Source of the DNA: Singulisphaera sp.
GTDB lineage: Bacteria; Planctomycetota; Planctomycetia; Isosphaerales; Isosphaeraceae
Length of the DNA stretch: 44,828 nucleotides
Assembly: GCA_027451445.1 (NCBI GenBank)
Contig: DAIDJG010000188.1
Location: 1 to 44,828, forward strand
Direction of reading: 5' to 3'
In this document: positions 26,248 through 36,073 of the stretch, piece by piece
How positions within the stretch are numbered: the first letter of the stretch is position 1
Layout: each line of letters begins with the position of its first letter
Program-made: the position numbers and the translations under genes
The notes under the pieces: model-generated
What the model was told of the DNA's origin: nothing
Seen by the model: only the letters and a program-made list of their open reading frames with translations
The model's database searches: none

Positions 26248-27369
26248 TCATTTTGGCGCAGGCGGCGCTGTGAGCAGGTAGACGGCAAAAGACGCCAGCC
26301 AGTGTTCCCCCGCGTAATCCCCGCTCGCCACGTGGCCCAGGGCCGCGGCTGCGTGCTCGGCCGCGGCTTTGGACAGCGTGACACGGGTCGGGTCATCGTC
26401 AGACAGAGCCTTGGCGATGCTTTGAAGACACCAGGCGCGGCTCAGGTTCAATCCGTCAAGGTGCACCAGTTGCGGGTCCGAGCGGTCCGTCACAGTGGCC
26501 GGTTCGAAGAGCGACTTCGGCTCCCCGCTCGCTGCGCCTGGCAGGAACCGTGCAAACCAGGTATGGAATTCCGCGCGCGGCAACACGCGCCGCATGAGAT
26601 CGGCCTCAATGAGACAGGGGGAAAAGAAGTCCGCCCCCGACGGTTCCCAACGCGCCGGGGCGTCGGTGTCAGAGCCGAAATAAGAACGCGCTCGCTCCTC
26701 GACGAGCGCGCGGAGTTGCGCGTCGCCGACGGTGATGGCGTAATCGTGCGCGAACGCGAGCCCAAAGGCCGTGTTGGGATGCACGCCGGTTCGGATCGCG
26801 TACGTCTGCTTTGGAAAGAATTCGAGGTAGCGAGTGGCGACAACGTCGGAGAGCGGCCGCAGCGCACTCGACCAACGCTTCGCGTCGGGATCATCCCAGC
26901 CGTGAAGCTCTTCGGCCAACTTCAGGAGCCAGGCCCAGCCGTAGGGCCGCTCGAACGGTGTGCTCTCTTTGCGGGCAAAGTATTCGGCCTCGGCCTTGAG
27001 GTTCTCAACGGTGAGGTGGGCGTTGAGCGCGGTGCGAATCTCTTCGGCCTCGGGAAGAGCGGGGAAAACGTGGAGAAGTCTTGCGAGCATCCAGTGGCCG
27101 TGAACGGAGGAGTGCCAGTCGTACGAGCCGTAAAACGCCGGGTGGAGTGCCTTCGGACCCTTGATGTCGCCAGCGCCGCTCATCACGTGATCGAGCTTGT
27201 TTGGGTATTCCTTGCTGAGGCCCTTGAGCGCAAGTCGAGCGAAGCCGGAGGCCTGCTCTCGGCCCAGAGCGGGTACGGATTCGTCTGCGAAAAGAGTCTG
27301 AGTGTTCATGACGAGCACGAGGACGAACAGCGGATGCGTCGCGATTTGGGTCGGGCTAAGTCGGGTCAT
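26248..27369 (-). CDS. DUF2891 family protein, exported
   Basis: A 373-residue protein. It matches DUF2891 by [19 protein letters not shown], then [20 protein letters not shown], then [12 protein letters not shown] and [13 protein letters not shown]. The family has an all-helical toroid-like fold and conserved histidines; no activity is established. A hydrophobic N-terminal stretch ([17 protein letters not shown]) looks like a signal peptide. The start at 27369 has no clear ribosome site. A TTG at 27423 lies 2 bases after the stop of the oxygenase upstream and would allow coupled translation. Confidence 0.87.
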   Translation of the reverse strand: MTRLSPTQIATHPLFVLVLVMNTQTLFADESVPALGREQASGFARLALKGLSKEYPNKLDHVMSGAGDIKGPKALHPAFYGSYDWHSSVHGHWMLARLLHVFPALPEAEEIRTALNAHLTVENLKAEAEYFARKESTPFERPYGWAWLLKLAEELHGWDDPDAKRWSSALRPLSDVVATRYLEFFPKQTYAIRTGVHPNTAFGLAFAHDYAITVGDAQLRALVEERARSYFGSDTDAPARWEPSGADFFSPCLIEADLMRRVLPRAEFHTWFARFLPGAASGEPKSLFEPATVTDRSDPQLVHLDGLNLSRAWCLQSIAKALSDDDPTRVTLSKAAAEHAAAALGHVASGDYAGEHWLASFAVYLLTAPPAPK

Positions 27370-27425
27370 TGAGCGTGACGTCACAGTTCTGGTCTCCGGC
27401 TTGCACCATGAGTAAGCCACCAAGG

Positions 27426-28427
27426 TTACATGACGGTCGCCCTCAGCTCGGGAAAGACCTTCCCGACTTTTTTGAGCAGGTAGTCGCCGTAGGTACCCTC
27501 AAAGGCATGAATATTCGCGTGATCCCAGCGCTCTTCGCGATCGTCCGCGGGAGCCGCTCGACCAGCCAGGGGAATGGGCTGGACAGGTGCGAAGAAGTTC
27601 GGATCGAAGAAGAACGGGAACGAGAGGCGGTCGCGAGGCGCCGGATTGCGGACGCGGTGCGGCGTGGAGCGGTAAAGTCCGCCGGTCATACGGTCGAGCA
27701 TGTCGCCGATGTTGCACACGAACGAGCCCGGAACGGGCGGCGCGGGGACCCAACGCGAGCGCGACTTGACCTCCAGCCCGCCAGCGTCATCTTGTAACAC
27801 AATCGTAAGTAGGCCGTAGTCGGTATGTTCACCAACGCCCCAAAGGTCCGCGTTCGTAGGCGGCGGGTAGTTGAAGATCCGAAAGAGCGTGAGCGGCTCA
27901 CCCATGCCGTGGTCGGCGAAGTACGACTCGTTCAGCCCCAGACTGAGCGCGAGGCCAGCCATCAGCCGGCGGCCGAGTGCCGTCAGGGCGGCCATGTACT
28001 CGAGCACGGCTTCCCGGAGGCCCCCGGGTTTGAGCGGGAACAGGTTCGGACCATGCAGGGGCGTGCCGGCGAGGACCCGCGGATCGTCTCCAGGCAGCTC
28101 GGCTCCAAAGTAGAGGCCCTCCTTCTGGTCCGGTTTGCCGGAGGTCAGCTCATCGCCGACGCGGAAGTATCCCCGCCACGCGCGACCGCCGAGCGCCATG
28201 CGGATCTTGAGCTTCGCATCCAGGTCCTGGGCGAAGAACTCGCGGCTGAGAGAGCGCAAGCGAGTTTGGAGCGATTCATCAACACCGTGCCCGACCACGT
28301 AGAAGAACCCGCACTCGCGGCAGGCCGCACCGAGGCGATCGGCGACGGCACGTTGGCCGGGTTGACCTGCCACCAGGCTGCTGACATCGATGATCGGGAT
28401 GTGCGAGAAATCATTCGGAAGACCCAT
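27426..28427 (-). CDS. 2-oxoglutarate/Fe(II)-dependent oxygenase, isopenicillin-N-synthase type
   Basis: A 333-residue cytoplasmic oxygenase that hydroxylates or desaturates small molecules using Fe(II) and usually 2-oxoglutarate. The iron triad is intact: H201 and D203 in EHTDYG, and H257 in STPHRV. R267 and S269 in DRLSFPFF bind the co-substrate carboxylate. The N-terminal DIOX_N block reads IPIIDVSSLVAG, then CGFFYVVGHGV. The start has AAGAGG 8 bases upstream. It is the first gene of a possible unit with the DUF2891 gene 56 bases downstream. The substrate is unknown. Confidence 0.92.
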   Translation of the reverse strand: MGLPNDFSHIPIIDVSSLVAGQPGQRAVADRLGAACRECGFFYVVGHGVDESLQTRLRSLSREFFAQDLDAKLKIRMALGGRAWRGYFRVGDELTSGKPDQKEGLYFGAELPGDDPRVLAGTPLHGPNLFPLKPGGLREAVLEYMAALTALGRRLMAGLALSLGLNESYFADHGMGEPLTLFRIFNYPPPTNADLWGVGEHTDYGLLTIVLQDDAGGLEVKSRSRWVPAPPVPGSFVCNIGDMLDRMTGGLYRSTPHRVRNPAPRDRLSFPFFFDPNFFAPVQPIPLAGRAAPADDREERWDHANIHAFEGTYGDYLLKKVGKVFPELRATVM

Positions 28428-28830
28428 AAAAGTGTCCTCTTCGCTGTGCGGCCGACCCGACCCGGTTTATGGGCGTGCTGGGGTTTCGGGCTTGCTCTCG
28501 CGCACCTGCTTGATCAAATCATGCGCAGAACCGACGACTCGCGATTTCACGTCCTCCACGGATCTCGTGGCGCTTTGCATTTCCGCCCTTCGGAGTGCTT
28601 GTAAGTTCACCTCTCCGCAATCGACTTGCACCGCCGCCCTCAGCGCCCGATCGTAACCAGTGTTCCGTTCAATGCAACCAACTGTCAGGCGGTCAGCCGA
28701 TGGGATGGGAAGTGCCGCCCTTGTGAAGCGCGCCACACCCGGATAACGTCACTACTGGTACGGTCTGCAATACCGCGGTGTTCGAGGCGAAGTTTCGTCT
28801 TCCCCTCCGGGACCGGCGATGGAGAACGTG
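28428..28830. other. Divergent intergenic region of 403 bases
   Basis: It lies between the oxygenase (minus) and the GH-A glycosidase (plus), so it should hold both promoters. I see no strong operator. One possible small minus-strand ORF at 28467-28580 is listed separately. Confidence 0.4.
28467..28580 (-). CDS. Candidate small protein of 37 residues
   Basis: Translation gives MQSATRSVEDVKSRVVGSAH then DLIKQVRESKPETPARP, a charged, helix-prone peptide. Its ATG is preceded by GAAGGG at good spacing. It ends 40 bases before the oxygenase start on the same strand. The frame extends upstream to a GTG at 28736. No family is recognised, and it may be chance. Confidence 0.25.
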   Translation of the reverse strand: MQSATRSVEDVKSRVVGSAHDLIKQVRESKPETPARP

Positions 28831-31161
28831 ATGAAGGTATGTCATCAAGCGTTCGCGAGCTCCGGACGGGCGCTTGCCGTAACTTCGGTCGAGCCCAATC
28901 GACCGGCAATTCCGTACGCGCGAAGGCTCGGTAGCCGTTTCTTGTTATTTGGGCTCGCCTGCTACGCGCTGGTTGTCGCCTCCGTCCGAGGTGCTGAGAC
29001 CGGGCTCCCCACGCCGACGATTCCGTCGGGCTTCGGTGTCAACATTCATTTCACCGATCCCGCCAAGGGAGAAATGGATCGCTTCGCCCAGGCCGGTTAC
29101 CGCTGGGTTCGCATGGATCTCGCGTGGGGACACGTTGAGCGAACAAAGGGGCAATATGACTTCTCGGCGTATGACCGTCTCCTCGCACATCTCAAGAAAG
29201 CGAACGCCCGCGCTCTACTGATCCTGGACTACGCCAATCCCCACTACGACGACGGCGTTGCCCCACACACCGACACCGGACGCGCGGCGTTCTCGCGGTT
29301 TGCTTCAGCGGCTGCGGCTCATTTTCGGGGTCAGGGCGTACTCTGGGAGATCTGGAACGAGCCCAACCTGGCGCAGTTCTGGAAGCCCGCTCCCTCTGCC
29401 GAAGCCTACGCCAAGCTCGCGGTGGCGACGGCCCGGGCAATCCGCGCGGCGGATCCGGACGCCGTGATCCTCGCACCGGGCTCGTCGCAGTTTCCGTGGG
29501 ATTTCTTCGAGAACACGTTCCGCGCCGGCCTCCTTGAGCACATCGACGCTGTATCGGTCCACCCGTACCGCGAGACCGCACCGGAAACGGCGGCTGACGA
29601 CTTCGGCAAGCTCCACGTCCTGATCGCTCGCTACGCCCCATCCGCAAAGCGGTCGCTGCCCGTCGTGTCGTCGGAGTGGGGCTACTCGACGGCCAAGGGC
29701 GCTGTGTCCGAAGCGCGACAGGCCCAGTACCTCGTGCGGATGTGGCTGGCGAACCTGGTCGCCGGAGTACCCCTCTCGATCTTCTACGACTGGCGCGACG
29801 ACGGGGACAATCCCGACGACCGCGAGCACCGCTTCGGCACGGTTCGACGCAACTTCGAGCCGAAACCTTCCTTCGAGGCGGCGCGTTCCCTGATCAGCTC
29901 GCTCGACGGCTACTCGCTGCGGCACCGCCTCCAGGGAAAGCATCCTGACGATTGGCGGCTCCTCTTCCAGAAGGGCGACTCCGACGCACTCGCTCTCGTC
30001 GTCTGGAACGCAGCACCCTCGGCCGCAGACGCCGAGCAGACGCCGCGCGTGCAACCTGTCGCGCCGAGCGCCGCGGAGTTTGCGGACCTGCGACGACTCT
30101 CTTCCGTTCGGCTCGAGCCCAGGACGCTCGTTGAGGACCGTGGACATCCGGCCGCGCTCGGTATTTACACGGCGAACTTCGAGGCGCATCCCGTCCGAGT
30201 CGCGATCGTCCCGGATGGTAAGGAGCCCGTGGTGGTCCACGAGACTGACGCGGGTGGGCACAGCAGCAGCCATATCGAACTGCCCGTGGCGCCGATTCGC
30301 GCCGAGCGAAGGTCGGTCGATCTGCGGATTCGCTGGAATGACCGATCGCTGCCCGGCGTCGCTCCGCTCGTGTTCTGGCGGACCGACCCGTTGACCGCGA
30401 CCGCTGCGCCTCACCGCGGTCAGTTGGAGGTCACGATCGAGAACCCCGCGGGAACTCCGTTTGACGGGCGAGTCTCTACTGGCTCCAAGGATCAGGCCGG
30501 CTCCTCAGTAGCGATCTCGATCGCAAAAGGTGCGAAGTCGGCCGTTGTCACGCTGCCACTTCCCGCGACCGTCCACCAACTCATGGTGTCAGCGAACGAC
30601 GGGGCCGTCGTTGCCCAACTTGACCCGAGGCGCTACGTGCCGATGGAGGGATTCCCGACAAGGTCCGGGTCACCGTCGGGTTACCACGCCGTTCTCGCCG
30701 TCGATAACAAACCCCAACCGCCCTCGCCCCTGGCGGCGGTTGAAACAAAACCCGAGAGCCCCGCTCCGGTCGCATTGGCCGTCGGTTATCACTTCGACCA
30801 CGGTTGGCGCTACGAGCAGGCCGTCCCTGACCGCCCGGCAATCATGCCATCCAGTGCTCGGGCTCTGACCCTCTGGGTCCGCTCCGGACCGGACGACGAT
30901 TACCTGCGCAGCCGTTTCCGCGATCAGACCGGCCAGACGTTCCAGGCGGACCTCGGTCGTCTCGGCTGGAAGGGCTGGCGTTCCCTCACGATTCCTCTCG
31001 ACGGCTCGGGCTCCGGAGCTCACTGGGGAGGCGCGAACGACGGTGTGCCCCATCCGCCGCTTTCGTGGGACGGTCTGATCCTCATCGACTCCGCCCGTCG
31101 CGACCATCCGCATGAGGGCGAGGTCCTGGTTGCGGCGCCGTTTTACATCATGAGCGAGTAA
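28831..31161 (+). CDS. Secreted clan GH-A glycoside hydrolase (GH5/GH39-like)
   Basis: A 776-residue exported enzyme. After a long N-terminus comes a hydrophobic segment (FLLFGLACYALVVASVRGA), a signal or anchor. The (beta/alpha)8 barrel begins at GFGVNIHFTDPAKGEMDRF. The acid/base glutamate is E177 in EIWNEPN and the nucleophile glutamate is E282 in SSEWGYST, both in the right order and spacing. The C-terminal 350 residues contain beta-sandwich-like domains. It cleaves beta-glycosides; the sugar cannot be named. The start at 28831 is preferred over 28819 because GGAG lies 6 bases upstream. It heads a four-gene plus-strand run with gaps of 29-71 bases. Confidence 0.85.
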   Translation: MKVCHQAFASSGRALAVTSVEPNRPAIPYARRLGSRFLLFGLACYALVVASVRGAETGLPTPTIPSGFGVNIHFTDPAKGEMDRFAQAGYRWVRMDLAWGHVERTKGQYDFSAYDRLLAHLKKANARALLILDYANPHYDDGVAPHTDTGRAAFSRFASAAAAHFRGQGVLWEIWNEPNLAQFWKPAPSAEAYAKLAVATARAIRAADPDAVILAPGSSQFPWDFFENTFRAGLLEHIDAVSVHPYRETAPETAADDFGKLHVLIARYAPSAKRSLPVVSSEWGYSTAKGAVSEARQAQYLVRMWLANLVAGVPLSIFYDWRDDGDNPDDREHRFGTVRRNFEPKPSFEAARSLISSLDGYSLRHRLQGKHPDDWRLLFQKGDSDALALVVWNAAPSAADAEQTPRVQPVAPSAAEFADLRRLSSVRLEPRTLVEDRGHPAALGIYTANFEAHPVRVAIVPDGKEPVVVHETDAGGHSSSHIELPVAPIRAERRSVDLRIRWNDRSLPGVAPLVFWRTDPLTATAAPHRGQLEVTIENPAGTPFDGRVSTGSKDQAGSSVAISIAKGAKSAVVTLPLPATVHQLMVSANDGAVVAQLDPRRYVPMEGFPTRSGSPSGYHAVLAVDNKPQPPSPLAAVETKPESPAPVALAVGYHFDHGWRYEQAVPDRPAIMPSSARALTLWVRSGPDDDYLRSRFRDQTGQTFQADLGRLGWKGWRSLTIPLDGSGSGAHWGGANDGVPHPPLSWDGLILIDSARRDHPHEGEVLVAAPFYIMSE

Positions 31162-31205
31162 CTCACCTCGGCCTCCAGATCGCCGGTTCCCCGGAGACGA
31201 TGTTC

Positions 31206-33083
31206 ATGACACTGTTCACTGGCATTCGGCAGAGCTCGGTTTTCATAGCGATCGTTCTCACGTTATCCCCAGGTCGCGCATTCCCGCAGAAGGCCGAGAC
31301 CCCCGATGATCGATTCGACGTCCGCGAGGCCATGATCCCCATGCGGGACGGCATCCATCTCCACACCCGCATCTTCGTGCCCAAGGTCCAGACGAGCCCG
31401 CTGCCGTTCATCCTCGTCCGAACGCCATACGGGACCAAGAACGCCGCCGACAACTTCGTCAGCTACCTGAAAGCGATGGCCAACGACGGCTACATCTTCG
31501 CGTTCCAGGATCTCCGCGGCAAATTCGAGTCCGAGGGCGTCTTCGTCATGCAGCGCCCGGCGCGACCCCTGGCGGACAGGTCGACAGTGGACGAAGGGAC
31601 GGACACGTACGACACCATCGACTGGCTGCTCAAGAACGTTGCCAACAACAACGGCCGTGTCGGGATGCTCGGCGTTTCCTACCTGGGCTGGACGACGATC
31701 ATGGGGGCGCTCGAGCCCCACCCAGCGCTCCGGGCGATCTCGCCGCAGGCGTCGCCGGCCGACATGTGGCTCGGCGACGACTTCCATCACAACGGGGCGT
31801 TCCGCCTCAGTTACGGCTTTGAATACGCCTACGAACTGGAGAGCGGCAAAGATTTGAAGCACTTCGATTTCGACCGCCACGACACCTACGACTGGTACCT
31901 CTCGCTCGGACCACTTGCGAACGTCAACGCACGCTATTTTCACGCCAAGATCCCGACCTGGAACGATTTCGTCGCCCATCCGGACTATGACATGTTCTGG
32001 AAGCGGCAGACGATGATTCCTCATATCCGCGACGTGAAGGTCCCGACCTTGAACGTCGCGGGCTGGTGGGACCAGGAGGATTTTTACGGGCCGGTCCGCA
32101 TCTACGACGCGCTCGAAAAGCACGACAGCAAGCACCAGAACTTCCTCGTCGTGGGCCCGTGGAACCACGGCGGCTGGAGCCGGCAGCCGGGTGATCGGCT
32201 CGGCGCGATCGCGTTCGACAGCGCATCGGCGAAGTACTTTCGTGACGATGTGCAGGCCCCCTGGTTCGCGTACTACCTCAAGGACAAGGGAAAGCTCGAT
32301 CAGCCCGAGGCCCTGACCTTCGAAGCCGGCACAAACCGCTGGCGGCGCTGGGATGCCTGGCCGCCCAGGGCGAACGTCGAGGACCGTCCGCTCTACTGCG
32401 GTCCGGACGAAACCCTCTCATTCCAACGCCCCGCGACCGACTCGAACGATGCGTTCGACGCTTTCGTCTCGGACCCGGCCCACCCCGTTCCCTACCGGCA
32501 CCGGCCCATCCAGCCGACGTATTTCCCCGGCGGCTCGAAGTGGTATGAGTGGCTCGTCGAAGACCAGCGGTTTGTCGATGATCGCAACGACGTCTTGAGC
32601 TGGGAGACCGGCCCGCTCGACAAGGATCTATCCATCGCGGGCGAGGTCGTCGCCCACCTCTTCGCGTCGACGACGGGGAGCGATGCCGACTGGGTCGTCA
32701 AGTTGATCGACGTCTACCCCGAACACTATCCCGAAAACTGGGACCTGGCAGGCTATCAGCTCATGGTGTCGAACGAGGTCTTTCGCGGTCGGTACCGCGC
32801 CGGTTTCGAGAAGCCCGCGGCGATCGAACCGGGGGCCGTCCTCGACTACAGGTTCAGCCTGCACACACAGAACTACACGTTCCTGAAAGGCCATCGCATC
32901 ATGATCCAGATTCAGAGCACCTGGTTCCCGATCATCGACCGCAATCCGCAGACGTTCGTGCCCAACATCTTCGAGGCGAAAGCCAGCGATTTCCGAACGG
33001 CGACCCATCGGATCCATCGCACGGCGAGCCACGCCTCACACGTGACACTGCCCGTCGTCGTGAAGCCGTCGGAGGCTCGCTAG
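31206..33083 (+). CDS. Secreted CocE/NonD family hydrolase (X-Pro dipeptidyl-peptidase S15-like)
   Basis: A 625-residue exported alpha/beta hydrolase. The signal peptide ends near AFPQKA (about residue 28). VREAMIPMRDGIHLHTRIF opens the S15 domain. The nucleophile is S158 in GVSYLGWT. LNVAGWWDQEDFYGP and VVGPWNHGGW give the acid and histidine regions. The C-terminal jelly-roll follows (residues about 430-620). Members cleave esters or proline peptides. The start at 31206 gives GGAG 9 bases upstream; an ATG at 31200 is also in frame. It lies 44 bases after the glycosidase and is probably in the same transcript. Confidence 0.92.
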   Translation: MTLFTGIRQSSVFIAIVLTLSPGRAFPQKAETPDDRFDVREAMIPMRDGIHLHTRIFVPKVQTSPLPFILVRTPYGTKNAADNFVSYLKAMANDGYIFAFQDLRGKFESEGVFVMQRPARPLADRSTVDEGTDTYDTIDWLLKNVANNNGRVGMLGVSYLGWTTIMGALEPHPALRAISPQASPADMWLGDDFHHNGAFRLSYGFEYAYELESGKDLKHFDFDRHDTYDWYLSLGPLANVNARYFHAKIPTWNDFVAHPDYDMFWKRQTMIPHIRDVKVPTLNVAGWWDQEDFYGPVRIYDALEKHDSKHQNFLVVGPWNHGGWSRQPGDRLGAIAFDSASAKYFRDDVQAPWFAYYLKDKGKLDQPEALTFEAGTNRWRRWDAWPPRANVEDRPLYCGPDETLSFQRPATDSNDAFDAFVSDPAHPVPYRHRPIQPTYFPGGSKWYEWLVEDQRFVDDRNDVLSWETGPLDKDLSIAGEVVAHLFASTTGSDADWVVKLIDVYPEHYPENWDLAGYQLMVSNEVFRGRYRAGFEKPAAIEPGAVLDYRFSLHTQNYTFLKGHRIMIQIQSTWFPIIDRNPQTFVPNIFEAKASDFRTATHRIHRTASHASHVTLPVVVKPSEAR

Positions 33084-33154
33084 CGAGCGTTAGTACTGGC
33101 CACTCGACGCGAATGATCTTGAGTCAGCACGCAAGACCGAGGCAAGGCGCACCG

Positions 33155-34846
33155 ATGAAGAAACTCACTTGCCGGCATATCGCCATTCTGCTCATCGTAT
33201 TGACAGGCCATGTCGCGGTCGCCCGAGGCGCAGAGGGCACCGCGTTGGTTCCCACGTCGGGAGGCGATGGGGCGTTCGAGACGGTGCGCGAGGATGGCGC
33301 GACGGCCTGGCGCACGGTTCGGAACGATCGGGGTGGCTACTGGCCCTTCCTTTACTTCCGCGTACCGGAAACGGTGAAGCCGGCTGGTGGACCCGTTTAT
33401 GTCGAGGTCCGTTACAAGGACATGGGAAAAGGCCGGCTCTCGCTGCAATACAACGGGACCAGGGCTGATGATAATTACCGGCAGGCGGAACGTGGGACTG
33501 GCCGCATGCTGGCGGGCACGGGCGCGACCCGCACGGCCGTCTTTGAACTGGCCGAGCCCGGATTCCGCCATGCCCAGAACATGAATGCCGATCTGCGCCT
33601 CGCCGCAACCAATGGCGATTCGCCGCTGGTCGTTCAGGCTGTGACCCTGCACACGCAACTGCCGGCGGCGTTCCGCGAGCGATTCGCTCGTCCCTGGCTT
33701 CAGCCCTACAAGGGGCCGACACGCAAGGACGTCGACGCGACCTCGCTGCGCGGGAAGGTCCTCTGCGGGTACCAGGGCTGGTTCCGCTGTCCGGGTGACG
33801 ACACGGACCAGGGCTGGGTCCATTGGAGCCGTGACTCGTCGCGGATCGCGCCGGAGACGCTCACCGTCGAGATGTGGCCCGACATGACGGAGTTCACCGA
33901 CAGCGAGAAGTTCCCCGCGACCGGCTTCCATACGCCCGACGGCGGTCAAGCGTACCTGTTCAGCTCGGCCCATCCGCGCACCGTCGACCGTCACTTTGAA
34001 TGGATGCGGGAATACGGCATCGACGGCGTCCTCGTGCAGCGGTTCACGACCGGCCTGCGCGACCGGGGCGAGGCGTCGCGCGTGCTCGGCTACGCGCGAG
34101 ACGCCGCCAACCGGACGGGCCGCGTGTTCGCCGTTGAGTACGACCTCTCCGGGATGCGAGCGGAAGGGATGCCGGAGCGCGTGGCCGAAGACTGGCGCTG
34201 GCTCGTCGACGAGATGAAGATCACGTCGGACCCGCGCTACCTGCACCAGGACGGCAAGCCGGTGCTCGCCATCTTCGGTTTCTTCAGCGATCGCTTCGCC
34301 GCCAGCGTGGCACACAAGATGATCGACTTCTTCAAGGACGACCCCAAGTACCACGTGTTCCTGGTCGGTGGTCTTCCCTGGCAGTGGCGGACCGACAAGC
34401 ACGCGGATTGGGCCCGAGCGTATCGCCGGTTCGACGCGATCAAGCCGTGGAACGTAGGCAACACGATGAAGGAGGACGGTGTCGTGCGCGCCTCGACTCG
34501 CACGTGGGCCGATGACCTCGCCGAAACGAAGCGTGTGGGAGCCATGTGGATGCCCGTTATCTACCCCGGCTTCTCGTGGGACAATCTTCAGCGCCGATCA
34601 CCCGGTAGCACCCTCATTTCGCGGCGACGGGGCGAGTTCTTCCGCGAGCAGTTCGTGACCGCCGCGGGCCTCGGTGTTGAGACGGCATTCGTCGCGATGT
34701 TCGACGAGGTTGATGAAGGTACGGCCATCTTCAAGGTCACCCGTACGCCGCCAAAACCAGGGCATTTCGTCACGTTTGAGGGCCTGCCCAGCGATACCTA
34801 CTTGCGACTGACGGGCGAAGGGACGAAGCTCTTGCGGAAGCGATAG
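33155..34846 (+). CDS. Secreted GH71/GH99-like glycoside hydrolase
   Basis: A 563-residue exported protein. The signal peptide is MKKLTCRHIAILLIVLTGHVAVARG. Residues about 28-170 form a beta-sandwich domain. From about 190 (GKVLCGYQGWFRCPGD) a (beta/alpha)8 barrel follows. The motif FDEVDEGTAIF places glutamates at 518 and 521, the i/i+3 spacing of the catalytic pair in GH99 (EWHEGT-type), so hydrolysis of alpha-mannosidic or alpha-glucosidic bonds is possible. The family assignment is by motif only. AAGG lies 8 bases before the start. It follows the CocE gene by 71 bases. Confidence 0.85.
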   Translation: MKKLTCRHIAILLIVLTGHVAVARGAEGTALVPTSGGDGAFETVREDGATAWRTVRNDRGGYWPFLYFRVPETVKPAGGPVYVEVRYKDMGKGRLSLQYNGTRADDNYRQAERGTGRMLAGTGATRTAVFELAEPGFRHAQNMNADLRLAATNGDSPLVVQAVTLHTQLPAAFRERFARPWLQPYKGPTRKDVDATSLRGKVLCGYQGWFRCPGDDTDQGWVHWSRDSSRIAPETLTVEMWPDMTEFTDSEKFPATGFHTPDGGQAYLFSSAHPRTVDRHFEWMREYGIDGVLVQRFTTGLRDRGEASRVLGYARDAANRTGRVFAVEYDLSGMRAEGMPERVAEDWRWLVDEMKITSDPRYLHQDGKPVLAIFGFFSDRFAASVAHKMIDFFKDDPKYHVFLVGGLPWQWRTDKHADWARAYRRFDAIKPWNVGNTMKEDGVVRASTRTWADDLAETKRVGAMWMPVIYPGFSWDNLQRRSPGSTLISRRRGEFFREQFVTAAGLGVETAFVAMFDEVDEGTAIFKVTRTPPKPGHFVTFEGLPSDTYLRLTGEGTKLLRKR

Positions 34847-34875
34847 CCCCATTCCCACGGAGCGGTCTCAGGATC

Positions 34876-35997
34876 ATGCTGACTTCACAAAGCCGATTCC
34901 GTCGCGTCGTTGTAACCGCCGTTTGCGCTGTGGCGTTCGTCAACACGTGCTGCCTGCACGTACTGGCGGACCGTCCGCCTGAGGATCTGGCTCGCTTCTT
35001 CTCGCCGCCACAGAGCCTCTCGAACGATCACAACTCATACAAGTCTCTGCTGGTGTTTGATGACAGACGCCCCGTGCGCACGCCGGACGAATGGCGGGGA
35101 CGTCGCGCCGAGATCCTCAAGACGTGGCACGAGGAGATGGGGCCCTGGCCCAAGCCGATCGAAGGACCGGAATTTGAGATGGTCGAATCGGTCTCCAGGG
35201 AAGGCTTCGCACAACGCAAAGTCCGCCTGCGCGTTGCCCCTGATCGAGTCACCGAAGGTTATTTGCTTGTCCCCAACGAGTCAAATCATCGGCCCGCTGT
35301 GCTGGTCGTCTACTACGAGCCGGAAACAGCTATTGGTCGCGGCAAGGAAGAGCGTGACTTCGCCCTGCAACTCACGAAGCGGGGGTTTGTCACGCTGTCG
35401 ATCGGGTTTGATCCCCGTGTGATCGATCCCGCGAAGAGTGGGCTGGCGCTTCAGCCACTGTCGTACCTGGCGTACGCCGCCTCCAGCGCCTACTCGGCGC
35501 TCGCAACGCTCCCGGAAGTCGACGCCAAGCGCGTTGGTGTCATGGGCCATTCGTACGGCGGCAAGTGGGCGCTGTTTGCGGCCTGCCTCGACGAACGGTT
35601 CGCGTGCGGTGTCTGGTCGGACCCGGGGATCGTGTTCGACGAGTCGCGTCCGAACGTCAACTACTGGGAGCCGTGGTATCTCGGCTGGGATCCGGAGAGG
35701 ACCCGTAAACCCGGTATACCGACGCCGGACAACCCGCGCACAGGGGCCTACAAACGGCTTTACGATGCGGGACATGACCTCCACGAGGTGCTGGCGCTCA
35801 TGGCGCCCCGACCGTTTCTCGTCTCGGGAGGATCGGAAGATCCGCCGGAGCGGTGGCGAGCGCTGAATCAGGTGGTCGCGGTCAACTCTCTTCTGGGTGT
35901 CAAGGACCGCGTGGCCATGACCAATCGGGCTGGCCACACCCCCACCCCGGAGTCTAACGAGCAGGTTTATCGGTTCCTCGCCTACGTACTGAAGTAG
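34876..35997 (+). CDS. Secreted alpha/beta hydrolase (dienelactone-hydrolase-like / acetyl xylan esterase-like)
   Basis: A 373-residue exported hydrolase. Signal peptide about 1-31 (VVVTAVCAVAFVNTCCLHVLA). The nucleophile S226 lies in VMGHSYGGKW, and a histidine in NRAGHTP at about 354 completes the triad with an aspartate, perhaps in SGGSEDPP. The N-terminal cap region (DEWRGRRAEILKTWHEEMGPWPKP) resembles planctomycete acetylesterases next to glycosidases. It starts 29 bases after the GH99-like gene, so it closes a four-gene unit. It may remove acyl groups from the polymer (inference). Confidence 0.87.
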   Translation: MLTSQSRFRRVVVTAVCAVAFVNTCCLHVLADRPPEDLARFFSPPQSLSNDHNSYKSLLVFDDRRPVRTPDEWRGRRAEILKTWHEEMGPWPKPIEGPEFEMVESVSREGFAQRKVRLRVAPDRVTEGYLLVPNESNHRPAVLVVYYEPETAIGRGKEERDFALQLTKRGFVTLSIGFDPRVIDPAKSGLALQPLSYLAYAASSAYSALATLPEVDAKRVGVMGHSYGGKWALFAACLDERFACGVWSDPGIVFDESRPNVNYWEPWYLGWDPERTRKPGIPTPDNPRTGAYKRLYDAGHDLHEVLALMAPRPFLVSGGSEDPPERWRALNQVVAVNSLLGVKDRVAMTNRAGHTPTPESNEQVYRFLAYVLK

Positions 35998-36073
35998 GCG
36001 CTGAGCGTTGGAGGGCCGAAACGCACGCGGCTCCTTTGGTCGGTTCGAGGCCGAAGGATCGCTGACGACCCGC

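Noticed and set aside
33080-34402. 440-residue minus-strand open frame across the GH71/99-like gene
   Set aside because: It is antisense to a gene with signal peptide and catalytic motif, with no ribosome site or domain.
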